Assembly (NCBI GenBank): GCA_036397255.1
Contig: DASWJH010000079.1
Location: forward strand, 1 to 64,000
Length of the DNA stretch: 64,000 nucleotides
Direction: 5' to 3'
Origin: Nitrospiria bacterium
GTDB taxonomy: Bacteria; Nitrospirota; Nitrospiria; DASWJH01
Shown: in pieces, positions 1 through 8,666 of the stretch
Layout: the number at the start of each line of letters is the position of its first letter
Numbering within the stretch: position 1 is the first letter of the stretch
The notes under the pieces: model-generated
Told to the model about the DNA's origin: nothing
Database searches by the model: none
Seen by the model: the letters and a program-made list of their open reading frames with translations, nothing else
Position numbers and translations under genes: made by a program

Positions 1-373
1 AATGGGAAGAGAGCATCCTGGGCGTTTTAAACAAGAGCTGCACCAGAAGGTAGACTAAGAATCCGTTGGCGATGTGAATGAGCAGATTGACCAGATGGTA
101 GCCAAAAACATTAAGTCTCCCGAAGTGATAATTCAATGCAAAGGATAAATATCCAATATAGCGGCTATCGGACATATCCAGAAGGTTTGAAAGATGTTTG
201 ATCTTGGGATTCTCTACAATCCTGATCACATCGTCGAAATGGAAAGAGGAGGTGAGGGTGTTGAAATAGATAAGGGTCGCCAGAACTGAAAGCGCCAGTA
301 AGACCACCCGTGGGCCCGCAGTTAGGGCCTCAGAGGCGGGAGCCTCTTCTCCTCGTTGTTCTTCTTGGTTCAT
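1..373 (-). CDS. TMTC-like GT-C membrane protein, N-terminal fragment cut by window edge
   Basis: Reading the minus strand from an ATG at 371-373 gives an open frame to the window edge (about 124 residues). It has a short acidic N-terminus, one transmembrane segment, then FHFDD followed by a loop and HLVNLLIH. This is the same layout as the complete paralogues in this window (a WDD motif after the first membrane helix, then HLTN..H). It is therefore the start of another member of the array, transcribed after the gene ending at 467 with a 93-bp gap. The sequence is more diverged than the other four: the W before DD is replaced by F. The acidic pair after TM1 is where GT-C glycosyltransferases carry their catalytic acid. 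The substrate is unknown. Confidence 0.75.
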   Translation of the reverse strand, partial: MNQEEQRGEEAPASEALTAGPRVVLLALSVLATLIYFNTLTSSFHFDDVIRIVENPKIKHLSNLLDMSDSRYIGYLSFALNYHFGRLNVFGYHLVNLLIHIANGFLVYLLVQLLFKTPRMLSSH

Positions 374-466
374 CTTTTAACGCCACTTTCTCATTTTCGT
401 TAGATTAAGGATTAAAATATCTGAATTTTAGATTTATATTTTTTTGGAATTTTTTTAACCTTCTGT

Positions 467-2302
467 TCAAGGGTCAACCTGACCTAATTCCCGTTGCACT
501 TCCCGGAATTCCTTTTGCGCGTTCAGGTAAATTTCGGAGTGTTTTTCCTCAGGGTTCTCTAAATTAAAATATCGGATAAATACCTCCCGTGCTTCCTGAA
601 AGCGACCCATTTTTTTTAAAAGAACCCCTAAATGAATATAGGCTTCCGGTTTATCTGAAAAAATCTCAATGGCTTCCTGAAATTCTTTCAGGGCTTCCTC
701 TTTTTTTTCCAAACGAACAAGGACTTTACCCAATCGAACATGGGTTTTATAAATTTTAGGATTTCTAGCCAATTCTTCCCGGTAAAATACAACGGAACGG
801 TTTAGATCCTTTTCCTCATAGAGGATTCCTAAATTGTGAAAGGTTCCGGAGACCGCAAGGTTTTGTTTCACAAGGGCCAAAAAAATTTCCTCGGCTTTTT
901 GAGTTTTGCCCATATTTTGATACAGGGTTCCCAAATTATGCAAAAGTCTGGGAGAGGGTGAAACATGTTTTAGTGAATTCTCATAAGCCTGGGCAGCCTG
1001 TTCCAATTGACCTGATTCCTGATAGGCATTTCCAAGGTTCATATGGCCCATGGCAAAATGGGGGGCCTTTCGCACCGTATCTTCCCACAGCAGGATATCA
1101 CTCCCCCAAATACGATTTTGATTTACGGTCATCAGGAAAAATAGGAACAACACACCGATTCCGACCCCCGCCCAGACCTTTCCCGCTAAGGGAATGGCGG
1201 GGTGGGCACCCCGCTTCATCAACCTCCCCCAGCAGAAGGCCACCGAAAGGGAAAATCCGATGGAGGGAATATAGGAAAACCTTTCCACGACAATCGGCCA
1301 GGGGATGGGAATCAAATTTAATACAGGAACTAAGGTCACTATCATCCACAGACCCCCAAACACAATCTCTTTTGAGAACCGGCCGATCCGAAATAGAACA
1401 TAAAGCAAAAGACTCAAAAAACAAATACCCCAAATCAGGGTCAACGGAGCGGAGTCAAACAGGTTCGGTTTATCATGAAAAATCGTCAAGGGGTATGGAA
1501 CCACCAGCAAGCGCGTATAATCCCATAATAAAGCAGGGGCGTTGAGAATTCGCCCCAAAATCCCTTCCCAATTATTTTCAGGTGAGAAACCAAATCCCAG
1601 GACCTGTTGTCGTATCATTAAATAAAAGAAGATCACCAAACCCAGAGGAAGGTAGGTGGGCCACCGGGATATGGCCTCCCCAAACCCTTTCCAAGGACGG
1701 ACCAAAATATAATCGTACAAGAAAAACACAATGGGAAGCGTAATCACCATTTCTTTGGTCAATAACCCCAATCCAAAACACACCAAAACCATTCCCTGTG
1801 AAAAAAAGGAAAAAGGTGGATGGTTTCTGAGGGACTGATTAAAAAAATAAAAAGAAGTAAGAAAGAAGAGGGAGGCCAGGGGATCGGTCCGAGCAGCAAT
1901 AAAGGAAACCGATTCAGAATGGATGGGGTGGACTGAAAAAAGAAGGGCCCCTATAAAAGACATCAGAGGATTTTGAAAAAGCCGAAGTGTCACTCCATAA
2001 AACAAAAGGACCACCATCGCATGGAGAATCACATTGGTCAGGTGAAACCCAAACGGATTGTCTCCCCAAATCTGATAATCTACCAAATAGGAAAGCGACA
2101 CCACCGGGCGATAAAAAGCACATTCAATCGTAACCCCCTCACAAAATTGGGACGTAAAATAGGTCCCGATATATTTCACATTCTGGAAATGGGAATTATT
2201 TGAAACATAGGTAGTATCATCCCACACAAAAGGATGCTTCAAGGTGTTGCCGTACACCAGAATACTTACGACCAACAAAATGAGAGGGTTCCAAAATCTC
2301 AT
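467..2302 (-). CDS. TMTC-like multi-pass glycosyltransferase-like protein with C-terminal TPRs (611 aa)
   Basis: The first ~400 residues are a multi-pass membrane region. It opens with TM1 and then FVWDD (residues 25-29), FYRP, HLTN..H, a VHPIHSESVSF..ARTDP block and VERFSYIPSIGF. These motifs closely parallel eukaryotic TMTC O-mannosyltransferases and GT39/GT-C enzymes, in which the acid pair after TM1 is catalytic. From about residue 415 to the end there are five or so TPR units, which in this family probably bind the acceptor or partner. ATG start at 2300-2302. A decayed paralogue lies directly upstream and the edge fragment lies downstream, so this is part of a tandem array read from one strand. 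The function as a glycosyltransferase is inferred from architecture. The donor is probably a polyprenyl-phosphate sugar, and a GT2 that could make it lies nearby. Confidence 0.85.
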   Translation of the reverse strand: MRFWNPLILLVVSILVYGNTLKHPFVWDDTTYVSNNSHFQNVKYIGTYFTSQFCEGVTIECAFYRPVVSLSYLVDYQIWGDNPFGFHLTNVILHAMVVLLFYGVTLRLFQNPLMSFIGALLFSVHPIHSESVSFIAARTDPLASLFFLTSFYFFNQSLRNHPPFSFFSQGMVLVCFGLGLLTKEMVITLPIVFFLYDYILVRPWKGFGEAISRWPTYLPLGLVIFFYLMIRQQVLGFGFSPENNWEGILGRILNAPALLWDYTRLLVVPYPLTIFHDKPNLFDSAPLTLIWGICFLSLLLYVLFRIGRFSKEIVFGGLWMIVTLVPVLNLIPIPWPIVVERFSYIPSIGFSLSVAFCWGRLMKRGAHPAIPLAGKVWAGVGIGVLFLFFLMTVNQNRIWGSDILLWEDTVRKAPHFAMGHMNLGNAYQESGQLEQAAQAYENSLKHVSPSPRLLHNLGTLYQNMGKTQKAEEIFLALVKQNLAVSGTFHNLGILYEEKDLNRSVVFYREELARNPKIYKTHVRLGKVLVRLEKKEEALKEFQEAIEIFSDKPEAYIHLGVLLKKMGRFQEAREVFIRYFNLENPEEKHSEIYLNAQKEFREVQRELGQVDP

Positions 2303-2309
2303 TTTCCCC

Positions 2310-2766
2310 TTATGGACTCAACCCACGCTCAAGAGATTGTATTTCCTGTAGGCGTTTTTGGACATGAAAAAATTCTTTGGACGGGCTCTGATGAGGGGAA
2401 ACCATTTCCAAAATTTTCTTGTATGGTTCTTCCGCCTCACCCCAACGACCCAGGGCAAAAAACAAATTTCCTAAATTGAAGGGCCTCTATATAGGATTTG
2501 GCCGTTTCCTCCAAATTTCCCCGGTCATGGAAGGCCAGCCCAAGGGTCAGGTGCCCCATAGCGAAATGAGGCGTTTTTTCTATGGTATCCTTTCATAATA
2601 ATATCCCATTACTCCAAACCTGGTTCCTCTTTATGGTCAACACTGAAAAAATAGCATCCTCAGCACCAATGCTCCCATCACCCCGTTTCTTAAACCCCAG
2701 AAGAGGCCCACGTTCTTTCCCCCACAGGGCGTTGATGGGGGGCGGGTTCGAGTGTGATCTCATCAA
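2310..2766 (-). pseudogene. Decayed remnant of a TMTC-like/TPR paralogue
   Basis: The gap between two intact paralogues is not empty. On the minus strand, frame by frame, it reads FSVLTIKRNQVWSNGILL, an in-frame stop, KDTIEKTPHFAMGHLTLGL, FHDRGNLEETAKSY, then after a frame change FNLGNLFFALGRWGEAEEPY and a tail ending at TAA (2310-2312). The intact neighbour has FSVLTVMRNRVWSDEILIW and KDTVNKSPHFALGHMNLGL at the same place. What remains is the end of the membrane domain and about two TPRs, with one stop and at least one frameshift; the N-terminal two-thirds are gone. This is a gene relic, not a working gene. Confidence 0.85.
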
Positions 2767-2770
2767 GGGG

Positions 2771-4780
2771 TTACTCCACGGGTTGTAGGCGAAGGGCCCT
2801 CAATCGTTCTTGTATGACTCCATACTCACTGGAACCTCTGCGCTCAGGGGGGAAAAAAATGAGGGCTTGTTGGTAGACCTTCTCTGCTTCGGTGAAACGC
2901 TTCATGGAATAAAGAAGATCACCCGTATCCAAATAAGAAACCCATCTTTGAGGGAAAATTCGGATGGCTTCCTTAAATTCATGCAGCGCTTCTTCCTTTT
3001 TTCCGAAACGATTATACAGGCGACCTAACCAAAGATGCGCCTTATAATAATCGGGATCCACCCGGATCGCCTCTTTATAAAAAAGAAAAGCGTTGTTATA
3101 ATCCTTCTTCTTTAAAAAAATAGAACCCAAATTAAAATAGGTAACCGGAAACGCCTGCCCTTGTTCAATTAAAGTTTGATACCTTTGTATGGCTTCATCG
3201 GTTCGGTCCAATCTTTCATAAAGAGACCCCAGGTTATGGTAAACCTTCGGGTTGGAGGGGTCATTCGACAACGATCTCTCATAAGCCCAGGCCGCTTGTT
3301 CAAAATCCCCGCGTTTTTGATGATTAAGACCCAGATTCATATATCCCAACGCAAAATCGGGAGATTTTTGGACCGCGTCACTCCAGAGAAGGATTTCATC
3401 ACTCCAAACCCTGTTACGCATGACCGTTAAAACCGAGAAAATGACCAGTAGTAACACCATTAAAACTCTCGACCCTCCTTTAATCCAAAGGGATGGAATG
3501 GCACTTTTCGTTTTCAACAAGAGGTTAAAAATAAACCCCAAGGATAAGGCAAACCCCATGGATGGAATATAGGAATACCGTTCACTCGCCATAGGCCAAG
3601 CAATGGGAATAATATCCAAGACAGGTAAAAGAAAAATAGCAAACCAGAGGCCGCCGAATAAAATTTCTTTAGAAAACCGGCCCATTCGTAATATAAGGAA
3701 AAGGTAGGACCCCAAAAAGATTAAACCCCACGCAATGGCCACCGTTGCGGAACCCCACCATTCAGGGCGGCCATGAAAGGGTTTCAGAGGATAAGGAAAA
3801 ACCTGAAGGCGAAAATAATCCCAAAATATAGCCGGCGCGGTCAATATTCGAACCCAGCTCTCTTCCCAACGAAGGTCTTGTGTTAATCCATAACCCAGGG
3901 CATGGTTCCTTGCAACAAAATAAACCAGAATGATCATTCCATAGGGAAGGTACGTTTTCCAACGGAACAGGAGGTCGGCCGCCCCCCTCCAGGGACGGAA
4001 AAAGAAAAGATCATACAAAAGCAACAAAAGAGGAAGGGCTAATGCAACTTCTTTGGTCAGAATGGCTAGGAAAAAGAAAGTGGAAGACAGAAATAAGAAA
4101 AAACCCCTCCTTCCCCTGAATGACCCCGCACTTTCCCCAAGCCCATCCAACCCGCTTCCGCCTACCCCACCAGACTTTTCCTGAACCTCCGATTTTTCTT
4201 GATCCGGCAAGTCAGGGAAGTCTTCACCGCTAGGTTCCTTTCCCAAAGAAACCTCAGAAGGAGCGGTCTCCTTAAGGGATGACAGGTATCGACTAAAAAA
4301 GAAAAAGGAAGGTAAAAGAAACAAAGAAGTGGTGGGATCGGTTCGATTGGCAATCACTGCAACGGATTCAACACGCACGGGATGTACTGCAAAAAAAAGG
4401 GCGCTGACAAAAGCCACATATGGGTTTTTAAACACCCGAACCAAAACAAAATAAAAAAAACATACCACGAGAACATGAATAAGAACGTTGGTGAGATGGA
4501 ACCCAAAAGGACGATTTTCCCAAACCATAAAATCAAAAAGATATGAGAGGGAAACAATGGGGCGGTAGAAGGCACAAGCCTGGGCCCTGGCCGCCCCCTT
4601 ACAAAAACTGGCCGAAAAATATTCGCCAATATATTCCGTTTTTTGTAGATGGGAATTATTGGAAACATAGACCAGATCATCCCACACAAAAGGATTCCCC
4701 AAGGTATTGATAAAAACCCCTCCAGTGATAAGCACCAATACCAAATAATAAATGGGATTCAAACGTTGCACCCGGGTCAC
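2771..4780 (-). CDS. TMTC-like multi-pass glycosyltransferase-like protein with C-terminal TPRs (669 aa)
   Basis: Paralogue of the neighbouring array members, with TM1 then FVWDD (residues 31-35), CAFYRP, HLTNVLIH, a VHPVRVESV..ANRTDP block, SERYSYIPSMGF and five C-terminal TPRs from about residue 470. It differs by a hydrophilic, acidic, Gly/Ser-rich insertion of roughly 60 residues (about 165-225) between two membrane helices, absent from the siblings. The start is GTG (4778-4780), one base after the stop of the upstream paralogue, which suggests translational coupling. Probably an inner-membrane enzyme with an outward-facing catalytic DD and TPRs for acceptor binding. The activity is inferred from family resemblance. 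Confidence 0.83.
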   Translation of the reverse strand: MTRVQRLNPIYYLVLVLITGGVFINTLGNPFVWDDLVYVSNNSHLQKTEYIGEYFSASFCKGAARAQACAFYRPIVSLSYLFDFMVWENRPFGFHLTNVLIHVLVVCFFYFVLVRVFKNPYVAFVSALFFAVHPVRVESVAVIANRTDPTTSLFLLPSFFFFSRYLSSLKETAPSEVSLGKEPSGEDFPDLPDQEKSEVQEKSGGVGGSGLDGLGESAGSFRGRRGFFLFLSSTFFFLAILTKEVALALPLLLLLYDLFFFRPWRGAADLLFRWKTYLPYGMIILVYFVARNHALGYGLTQDLRWEESWVRILTAPAIFWDYFRLQVFPYPLKPFHGRPEWWGSATVAIAWGLIFLGSYLFLILRMGRFSKEILFGGLWFAIFLLPVLDIIPIAWPMASERYSYIPSMGFALSLGFIFNLLLKTKSAIPSLWIKGGSRVLMVLLLVIFSVLTVMRNRVWSDEILLWSDAVQKSPDFALGYMNLGLNHQKRGDFEQAAWAYERSLSNDPSNPKVYHNLGSLYERLDRTDEAIQRYQTLIEQGQAFPVTYFNLGSIFLKKKDYNNAFLFYKEAIRVDPDYYKAHLWLGRLYNRFGKKEEALHEFKEAIRIFPQRWVSYLDTGDLLYSMKRFTEAEKVYQQALIFFPPERRGSSEYGVIQERLRALRLQPVE

Positions 4781-4781
4781 C

Positions 4782-6743
4782 CTATGGCTGTTTGTTTAAG
4801 ATTTCATTGACACGCATTTGAGCATAGGCATACTCTTTTGAACCCTTTTGATCTGCAGGAACCCTACGGATGAACTGTGAAAAAGCCTCCCCTGCCTCAT
4901 TAAATCTTCCCAATAGCCGAAGAACCTCTGCAATATCAAAATAGACCTTATACCGCATGGGAAATATCCCAATGGCTTCCCGGTAATGGGCCAAGGCCCC
5001 TTCTAAATTTTTTTGATACTCTAAAAGGCGCCCTAACCGAAGATGGGCTTTGAAATAACCAGGGTCCTTTTCAAGGGCTTTTTCGTAGAAGTGGACCGCC
5101 TGGTCAGGCTCCTTTTTTTCTTCAAACAAAATGGCCATGTTCAGGTAGGTCTCGGGAAAGGCGTCACCCTGGGCGGCCAAGCGTTGGTAAAGGTTGAAAG
5201 CCTTTTCCGGTCGGCCTGTATCTTGATAGAGCCTCCCAAAGTTATGAAGAAGTTTGGGAGAAGAGGAAGTCAAGGTCAGCGCCTTTTGATAGGCGCTTTC
5301 GGCTTCTTGCAATTCCCCCCGTTCATGATAAGTCAGACCTAAATTCATATGGCCCAGGGCAAAGTGGGGAGATTTATTAACGGTATCTTTCCAAATCAAA
5401 ATTTCATCACTCCATACACGGTTTCGCATAACCGTGAGGACTGAAAAAATCATGAGGACCCCAACAAACATTTTGACCCAACCCCTTTTCCCAATATTTA
5501 AAGGAGGCAGAGGTAAATGGTTCATTAAATAATTACCCGCAACCCCGATCATCAAAACAAAACCAAAGGAAGGGATATACGAAAAGCGTTCCACCACGGT
5601 GGGCCAGGGAATTGGAATAATGTTCAGAATAGGCAACAGGGTGACCAGGAACCAAATCCCACCAAAAACCCCTACCTTTGAGAAAGGGAAAAGCCGATAC
5701 AAAAAAAGGAGAAAAAGAAACAAAAAAATCATCCCCCAAAAGATTCCTGCCCAAGGGGACCCAAAAAGCGTCGGCCTCTCATGGAAAATCATAAGGGGAT
5801 ACGGAATAATTTGAAGCCTAAAGTAATCCCAAATCAAGGCAGGGACGGTGGCCAAGCGGATACCCAATTCATTCCATTTTAAATCCTGTGTTAATCCATA
5901 ACCCAAAGCCTGATGACGAATTTTAAAATAAAAAAGAATGACCACCCCAAAGGGAAAATAGGTGGGCCACCGGAAAAGAAAATCCTTCCACCCGTTCCAG
6001 AGCCGGACAAACATCACATCATACAGCAGGAGCATCAGGGGAAGGGTAATCACCATTTCCTTGGTCAATAGACCCAGCCCAAAAAAGAGTAAAGAAAGAA
6101 AAAAAGGAACCATCCGGAAAATTCCCCATGATCGAAGATACCGGTCAAAACAAAAGAATGATATAAACAAAGAAATCGAAGCCAGGGGATCGGTCCGGGC
6201 CGCAACGAAGGCCACCGACTCAGAATGAACGGGATGAACCGCAAAAAGCAAACCCGCGATCAAAGAAGCCCTGGGCCGTTGAAAGAGTTTGAGGGATACC
6301 CCGTAAAACAAAAGAACCGCACCCATATGAAGGATGACATTGGTCAAATGAAAACCCAAGGGGTGCTTGCCATAGATTAAAAAATCCCCCAAATACGAAA
6401 GGGACATCAAAGGACGGTAAAACGCGCACTCCTTTGCGGCCCCTTTGCAAAAACTTTCGGTAAAATATTCCGAGATATGGCTGGTTTTTTGAAGATGGGA
6501 ATTTTGGGAAATAAAAACCGTATCATCCCAAACAAATGGAAATTGAAGGGAATTGACGTATACCAAACCCGTCAATAGAATAAGGAACAATGGATAAGCA
6601 AAACTATAATTTTTGAGGGCCATCCCGAAAAACCCCGAGTTCACTCCCTGAAGGGGAAGGGGTTCCATGGGAGCCCCCAATGGTTTTTCTCTATTTTCAT
6701 CCGGTTGCAAATCAGAACCGTTATGGCCCGTGGCGTGACTCAT
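4782..6743 (-). CDS. TMTC-like multi-pass glycosyltransferase-like protein with C-terminal TPRs (653 aa)
   Basis: Third complete array member. It has an extra ~45-residue polar N-terminal extension before TM1, then FVWDD (residues 70-74), CAFYRP, HLTNVILH, VHPVHSESVAFVAARTDP, VERFSYIPSFGF and about five TPRs from residue 440 onward. ATG start at 6741-6743. The downstream paralogue begins one base after this stop codon. The closest match within the window is the 611-residue copy, with long identical stretches around LLTKEMVITLP and the AARTDP block, pointing to recent tandem duplication. Predicted inner-membrane GT-C type glycosyltransferase; donor and acceptor unknown. Confidence 0.85.
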   Translation of the reverse strand: MSHATGHNGSDLQPDENREKPLGAPMEPLPLQGVNSGFFGMALKNYSFAYPLFLILLTGLVYVNSLQFPFVWDDTVFISQNSHLQKTSHISEYFTESFCKGAAKECAFYRPLMSLSYLGDFLIYGKHPLGFHLTNVILHMGAVLLFYGVSLKLFQRPRASLIAGLLFAVHPVHSESVAFVAARTDPLASISLFISFFCFDRYLRSWGIFRMVPFFLSLLFFGLGLLTKEMVITLPLMLLLYDVMFVRLWNGWKDFLFRWPTYFPFGVVILFYFKIRHQALGYGLTQDLKWNELGIRLATVPALIWDYFRLQIIPYPLMIFHERPTLFGSPWAGIFWGMIFLFLFLLFLYRLFPFSKVGVFGGIWFLVTLLPILNIIPIPWPTVVERFSYIPSFGFVLMIGVAGNYLMNHLPLPPLNIGKRGWVKMFVGVLMIFSVLTVMRNRVWSDEILIWKDTVNKSPHFALGHMNLGLTYHERGELQEAESAYQKALTLTSSSPKLLHNFGRLYQDTGRPEKAFNLYQRLAAQGDAFPETYLNMAILFEEKKEPDQAVHFYEKALEKDPGYFKAHLRLGRLLEYQKNLEGALAHYREAIGIFPMRYKVYFDIAEVLRLLGRFNEAGEAFSQFIRRVPADQKGSKEYAYAQMRVNEILNKQP

Positions 6744-6851
6744 CCGAATGGTTCCTCACCGGTAAAAAGATTCCTCACAAAGGCTTTCATCATTGTCCTT
6801 GAATCATTTAAAAAGCAAGCCCGGTATTCATTGCGACAAATGTTTCAGGGA

Positions 6852-7631
6852 TTAGGGAAGCAAAAACTTTACTTTAAAGATTTTGGTTTGATGAAGGAGA
6901 TAACGGAAAATGGCCCAGAGGGTTTTTAAACCATATCGCAGACTGGTCCAAAAATTCACCGAGGAAGCGTCTTTGAAATATTTGGTGGTTACCGGAATTT
7001 CCCCAATTTTAAATTTGAAAGCCACGGCTTGAATCAAAACCTGCGTATCAAAATCAAAATCATTAGAATTTCTCAAAAAGGGAATCGTTTCTAAGAATCG
7101 ACGGCTATAGGCCCTATACCCGGTATGAAATTCAGACAAGGATTGCCCCAATGCAACATTTTCAATGGTGGAAAGAATTTTATTGGCAATGAACTTGTAC
7201 ATTGGCATTCCTCCTTTCAGCGCGCCTCCCGGCATCAACATTCTTGAACCCAGCACAATATGAGCTTCTCCGTTTAAAATCGGTTTAACAATCTCCGAGA
7301 TAAACCTCGGATCATATTGATTATCGGGATGCACCATCACCACCACCTCACCACCATCCCGGAGGGCTTCCATATAACAGGTTTTTTGGTTTCCCCCGTA
7401 ACCCACATTATGGGGATGTTTGATGACCTTAATATTCAAACGCTCCGCTAAAGTCGCCGTATTATCCGAGCTGGCATCATCCACCAGAATCACCTCTCCA
7501 ACAATATCTCTCGGAATTCCCTCAAAGGTATGCCAAAGGGTTTTGGCCGCATTAAAAGCGGGCATCACCACGATAATTTTAGGCAACGATTTCACTTCAC
7601 GGTCTTTCACCTCAAACGCTTCTTTTTCCAT
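6852..7631 (-). CDS. GT2 family glycosyltransferase, dolichyl/polyprenyl-phosphate sugar synthase-like
   Basis: A 259-residue GT-A fold protein. It has VVMPAFNAAKTL (about 22-33), EVILVDDASSDNT (46-58) and HPDNQYDP (101-108) in the DxD metal/nucleotide-sugar position, followed by the HTGYRAYSR acceptor-site motif typical of DPM1/DPG synthases. Only weak hydrophobicity at the C-terminus, so it is probably peripheral or held by a partner. Such enzymes move a hexose from a nucleotide sugar to polyprenyl phosphate, making the lipid-linked donor used by GT-C enzymes. Its place just upstream (in transcription order) of three TMTC-like proteins fits that role. The specific sugar cannot be told from sequence. 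Confidence 0.85.
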   Translation of the reverse strand: MEKEAFEVKDREVKSLPKIIVVMPAFNAAKTLWHTFEGIPRDIVGEVILVDDASSDNTATLAERLNIKVIKHPHNVGYGGNQKTCYMEALRDGGEVVVMVHPDNQYDPRFISEIVKPILNGEAHIVLGSRMLMPGGALKGGMPMYKFIANKILSTIENVALGQSLSEFHTGYRAYSRRFLETIPFLRNSNDFDFDTQVLIQAVAFKFKIGEIPVTTKYFKDASSVNFWTSLRYGLKTLWAIFRYLLHQTKIFKVKFLLP

Positions 7632-7649
7632 ATTCTATTCCCCTCATAT

Positions 7650-8654
7650 TTACTTAGGCGATTTTCTCGCAACCACTTCGATGGTGCCACCATAACCCAG
7701 GATTCCATCCAAAGGACAAAAGACAAGGGAAATTAAAAAAAGGGGCACGGATAACAAAAACATCAGGGAAGAACCGATAAAAAATTTCTTCCGATTGATG
7801 GGAAGACCGGTTTGTCCCAGTCCCCCATCAATATCCGCATTGAGGATTCGCCGAAAAGACCATTGATGATTGAGAAAATCAAAAAGCAAATTTTGTCTTG
7901 ATGACAAAAGATTTAGAATGCTTTGAACAAAACCAAAGGTATCATATTCAAAAGAGAACCGGTTCATTTTTCCCACCTGAAACCCTTCCTGTTCAAGCAA
8001 ATCCACCAGGTTTTCAGGTTTAAAATGAAACAGATGCCTTGGCACATCCAGATGAAACCAGTGGGGCCCGGCCAATTTGGCCTGGAGGCTTCCATAATTA
8101 GGAACCGACAGAATCAAAAGGCCATCCGCCTTTAAGATTCGCCGTATTTCACGAAGAGTGGTCCTGGGGTTAGGGAGATGTTCCAGAACATGCCACAAGG
8201 TAACCACATCAAAGGTCCCATTTGAAAATTGCCCCTCCTCCAAAGATCCGTAGTGAATGTCGATGCCTTGAGAATTTTTTCCCTCATGAACGGGCCTGAC
8301 CCCTATTTCCGTTCCCTGTACGTGCCAACCTTTCCCCTTTAACATCTCAAGCATGCGGGCCTTCCCGCACCCCACATCCAGAATTCGACCGGATTTCTTT
8401 TTGCCAAACCCCTTTTCGATCCGACGAACTCTCAAGTAACACGTCACCCATTCAAAAAAAGATCGACGATCTCCATAATAAAAAACCGGATAATAACGCC
8501 CCATTTCCTTCGGAGAAGGTTGGGGACTGATAAAACAAAAGGAACACCCATTACACCGGACCAAATCAAATAAATGACCTGTGAGGTAGTCCCTAACGGG
8601 ATACAACCTAACAACCCTATTGTGGTTACAAATTTTGCAAACAGACTCTTTCAT
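7650..8654 (-). CDS. Class I SAM methyltransferase with N-terminal zinc-ribbon-like motif and C-terminal membrane segment
   Basis: Residues 6-37 hold two CxxC pairs (C6/C9 and C34/C37), a zinc-ribbon-like start seen in many sugar and lipid-glycan methyltransferases. The SAM site is ILDVGCGKAR (91-100), with WHVLEHLPNP (154-163) as the post-motif. Near the C-terminus FIGSSLMFLLSVPLFLISLV is a probable membrane helix. The gene lies 18 bp from the GT2 gene and 12 bp from the large fusion gene, so it is co-transcribed with the glycosylation array. It probably methylates a sugar, lipid carrier or glycan terminus; the substrate is inferred only from context. Confidence 0.8.
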   Translation of the reverse strand: MKESVCKICNHNRVVRLYPVRDYLTGHLFDLVRCNGCSFCFISPQPSPKEMGRYYPVFYYGDRRSFFEWVTCYLRVRRIEKGFGKKKSGRILDVGCGKARMLEMLKGKGWHVQGTEIGVRPVHEGKNSQGIDIHYGSLEEGQFSNGTFDVVTLWHVLEHLPNPRTTLREIRRILKADGLLILSVPNYGSLQAKLAGPHWFHLDVPRHLFHFKPENLVDLLEQEGFQVGKMNRFSFEYDTFGFVQSILNLLSSRQNLLFDFLNHQWSFRRILNADIDGGLGQTGLPINRKKFFIGSSLMFLLSVPLFLISLVFCPLDGILGYGGTIEVVARKSPK

Positions 8655-8666
8655 TTCTTTTTTCCT

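Noticed and set aside
958-1545. 195-codon plus-strand frame opposite the 611-aa TMTC-like gene
   Set aside because: It runs antisense through a well-conserved paralogue, has no family resemblance and is explained by the codon pattern of the real gene.
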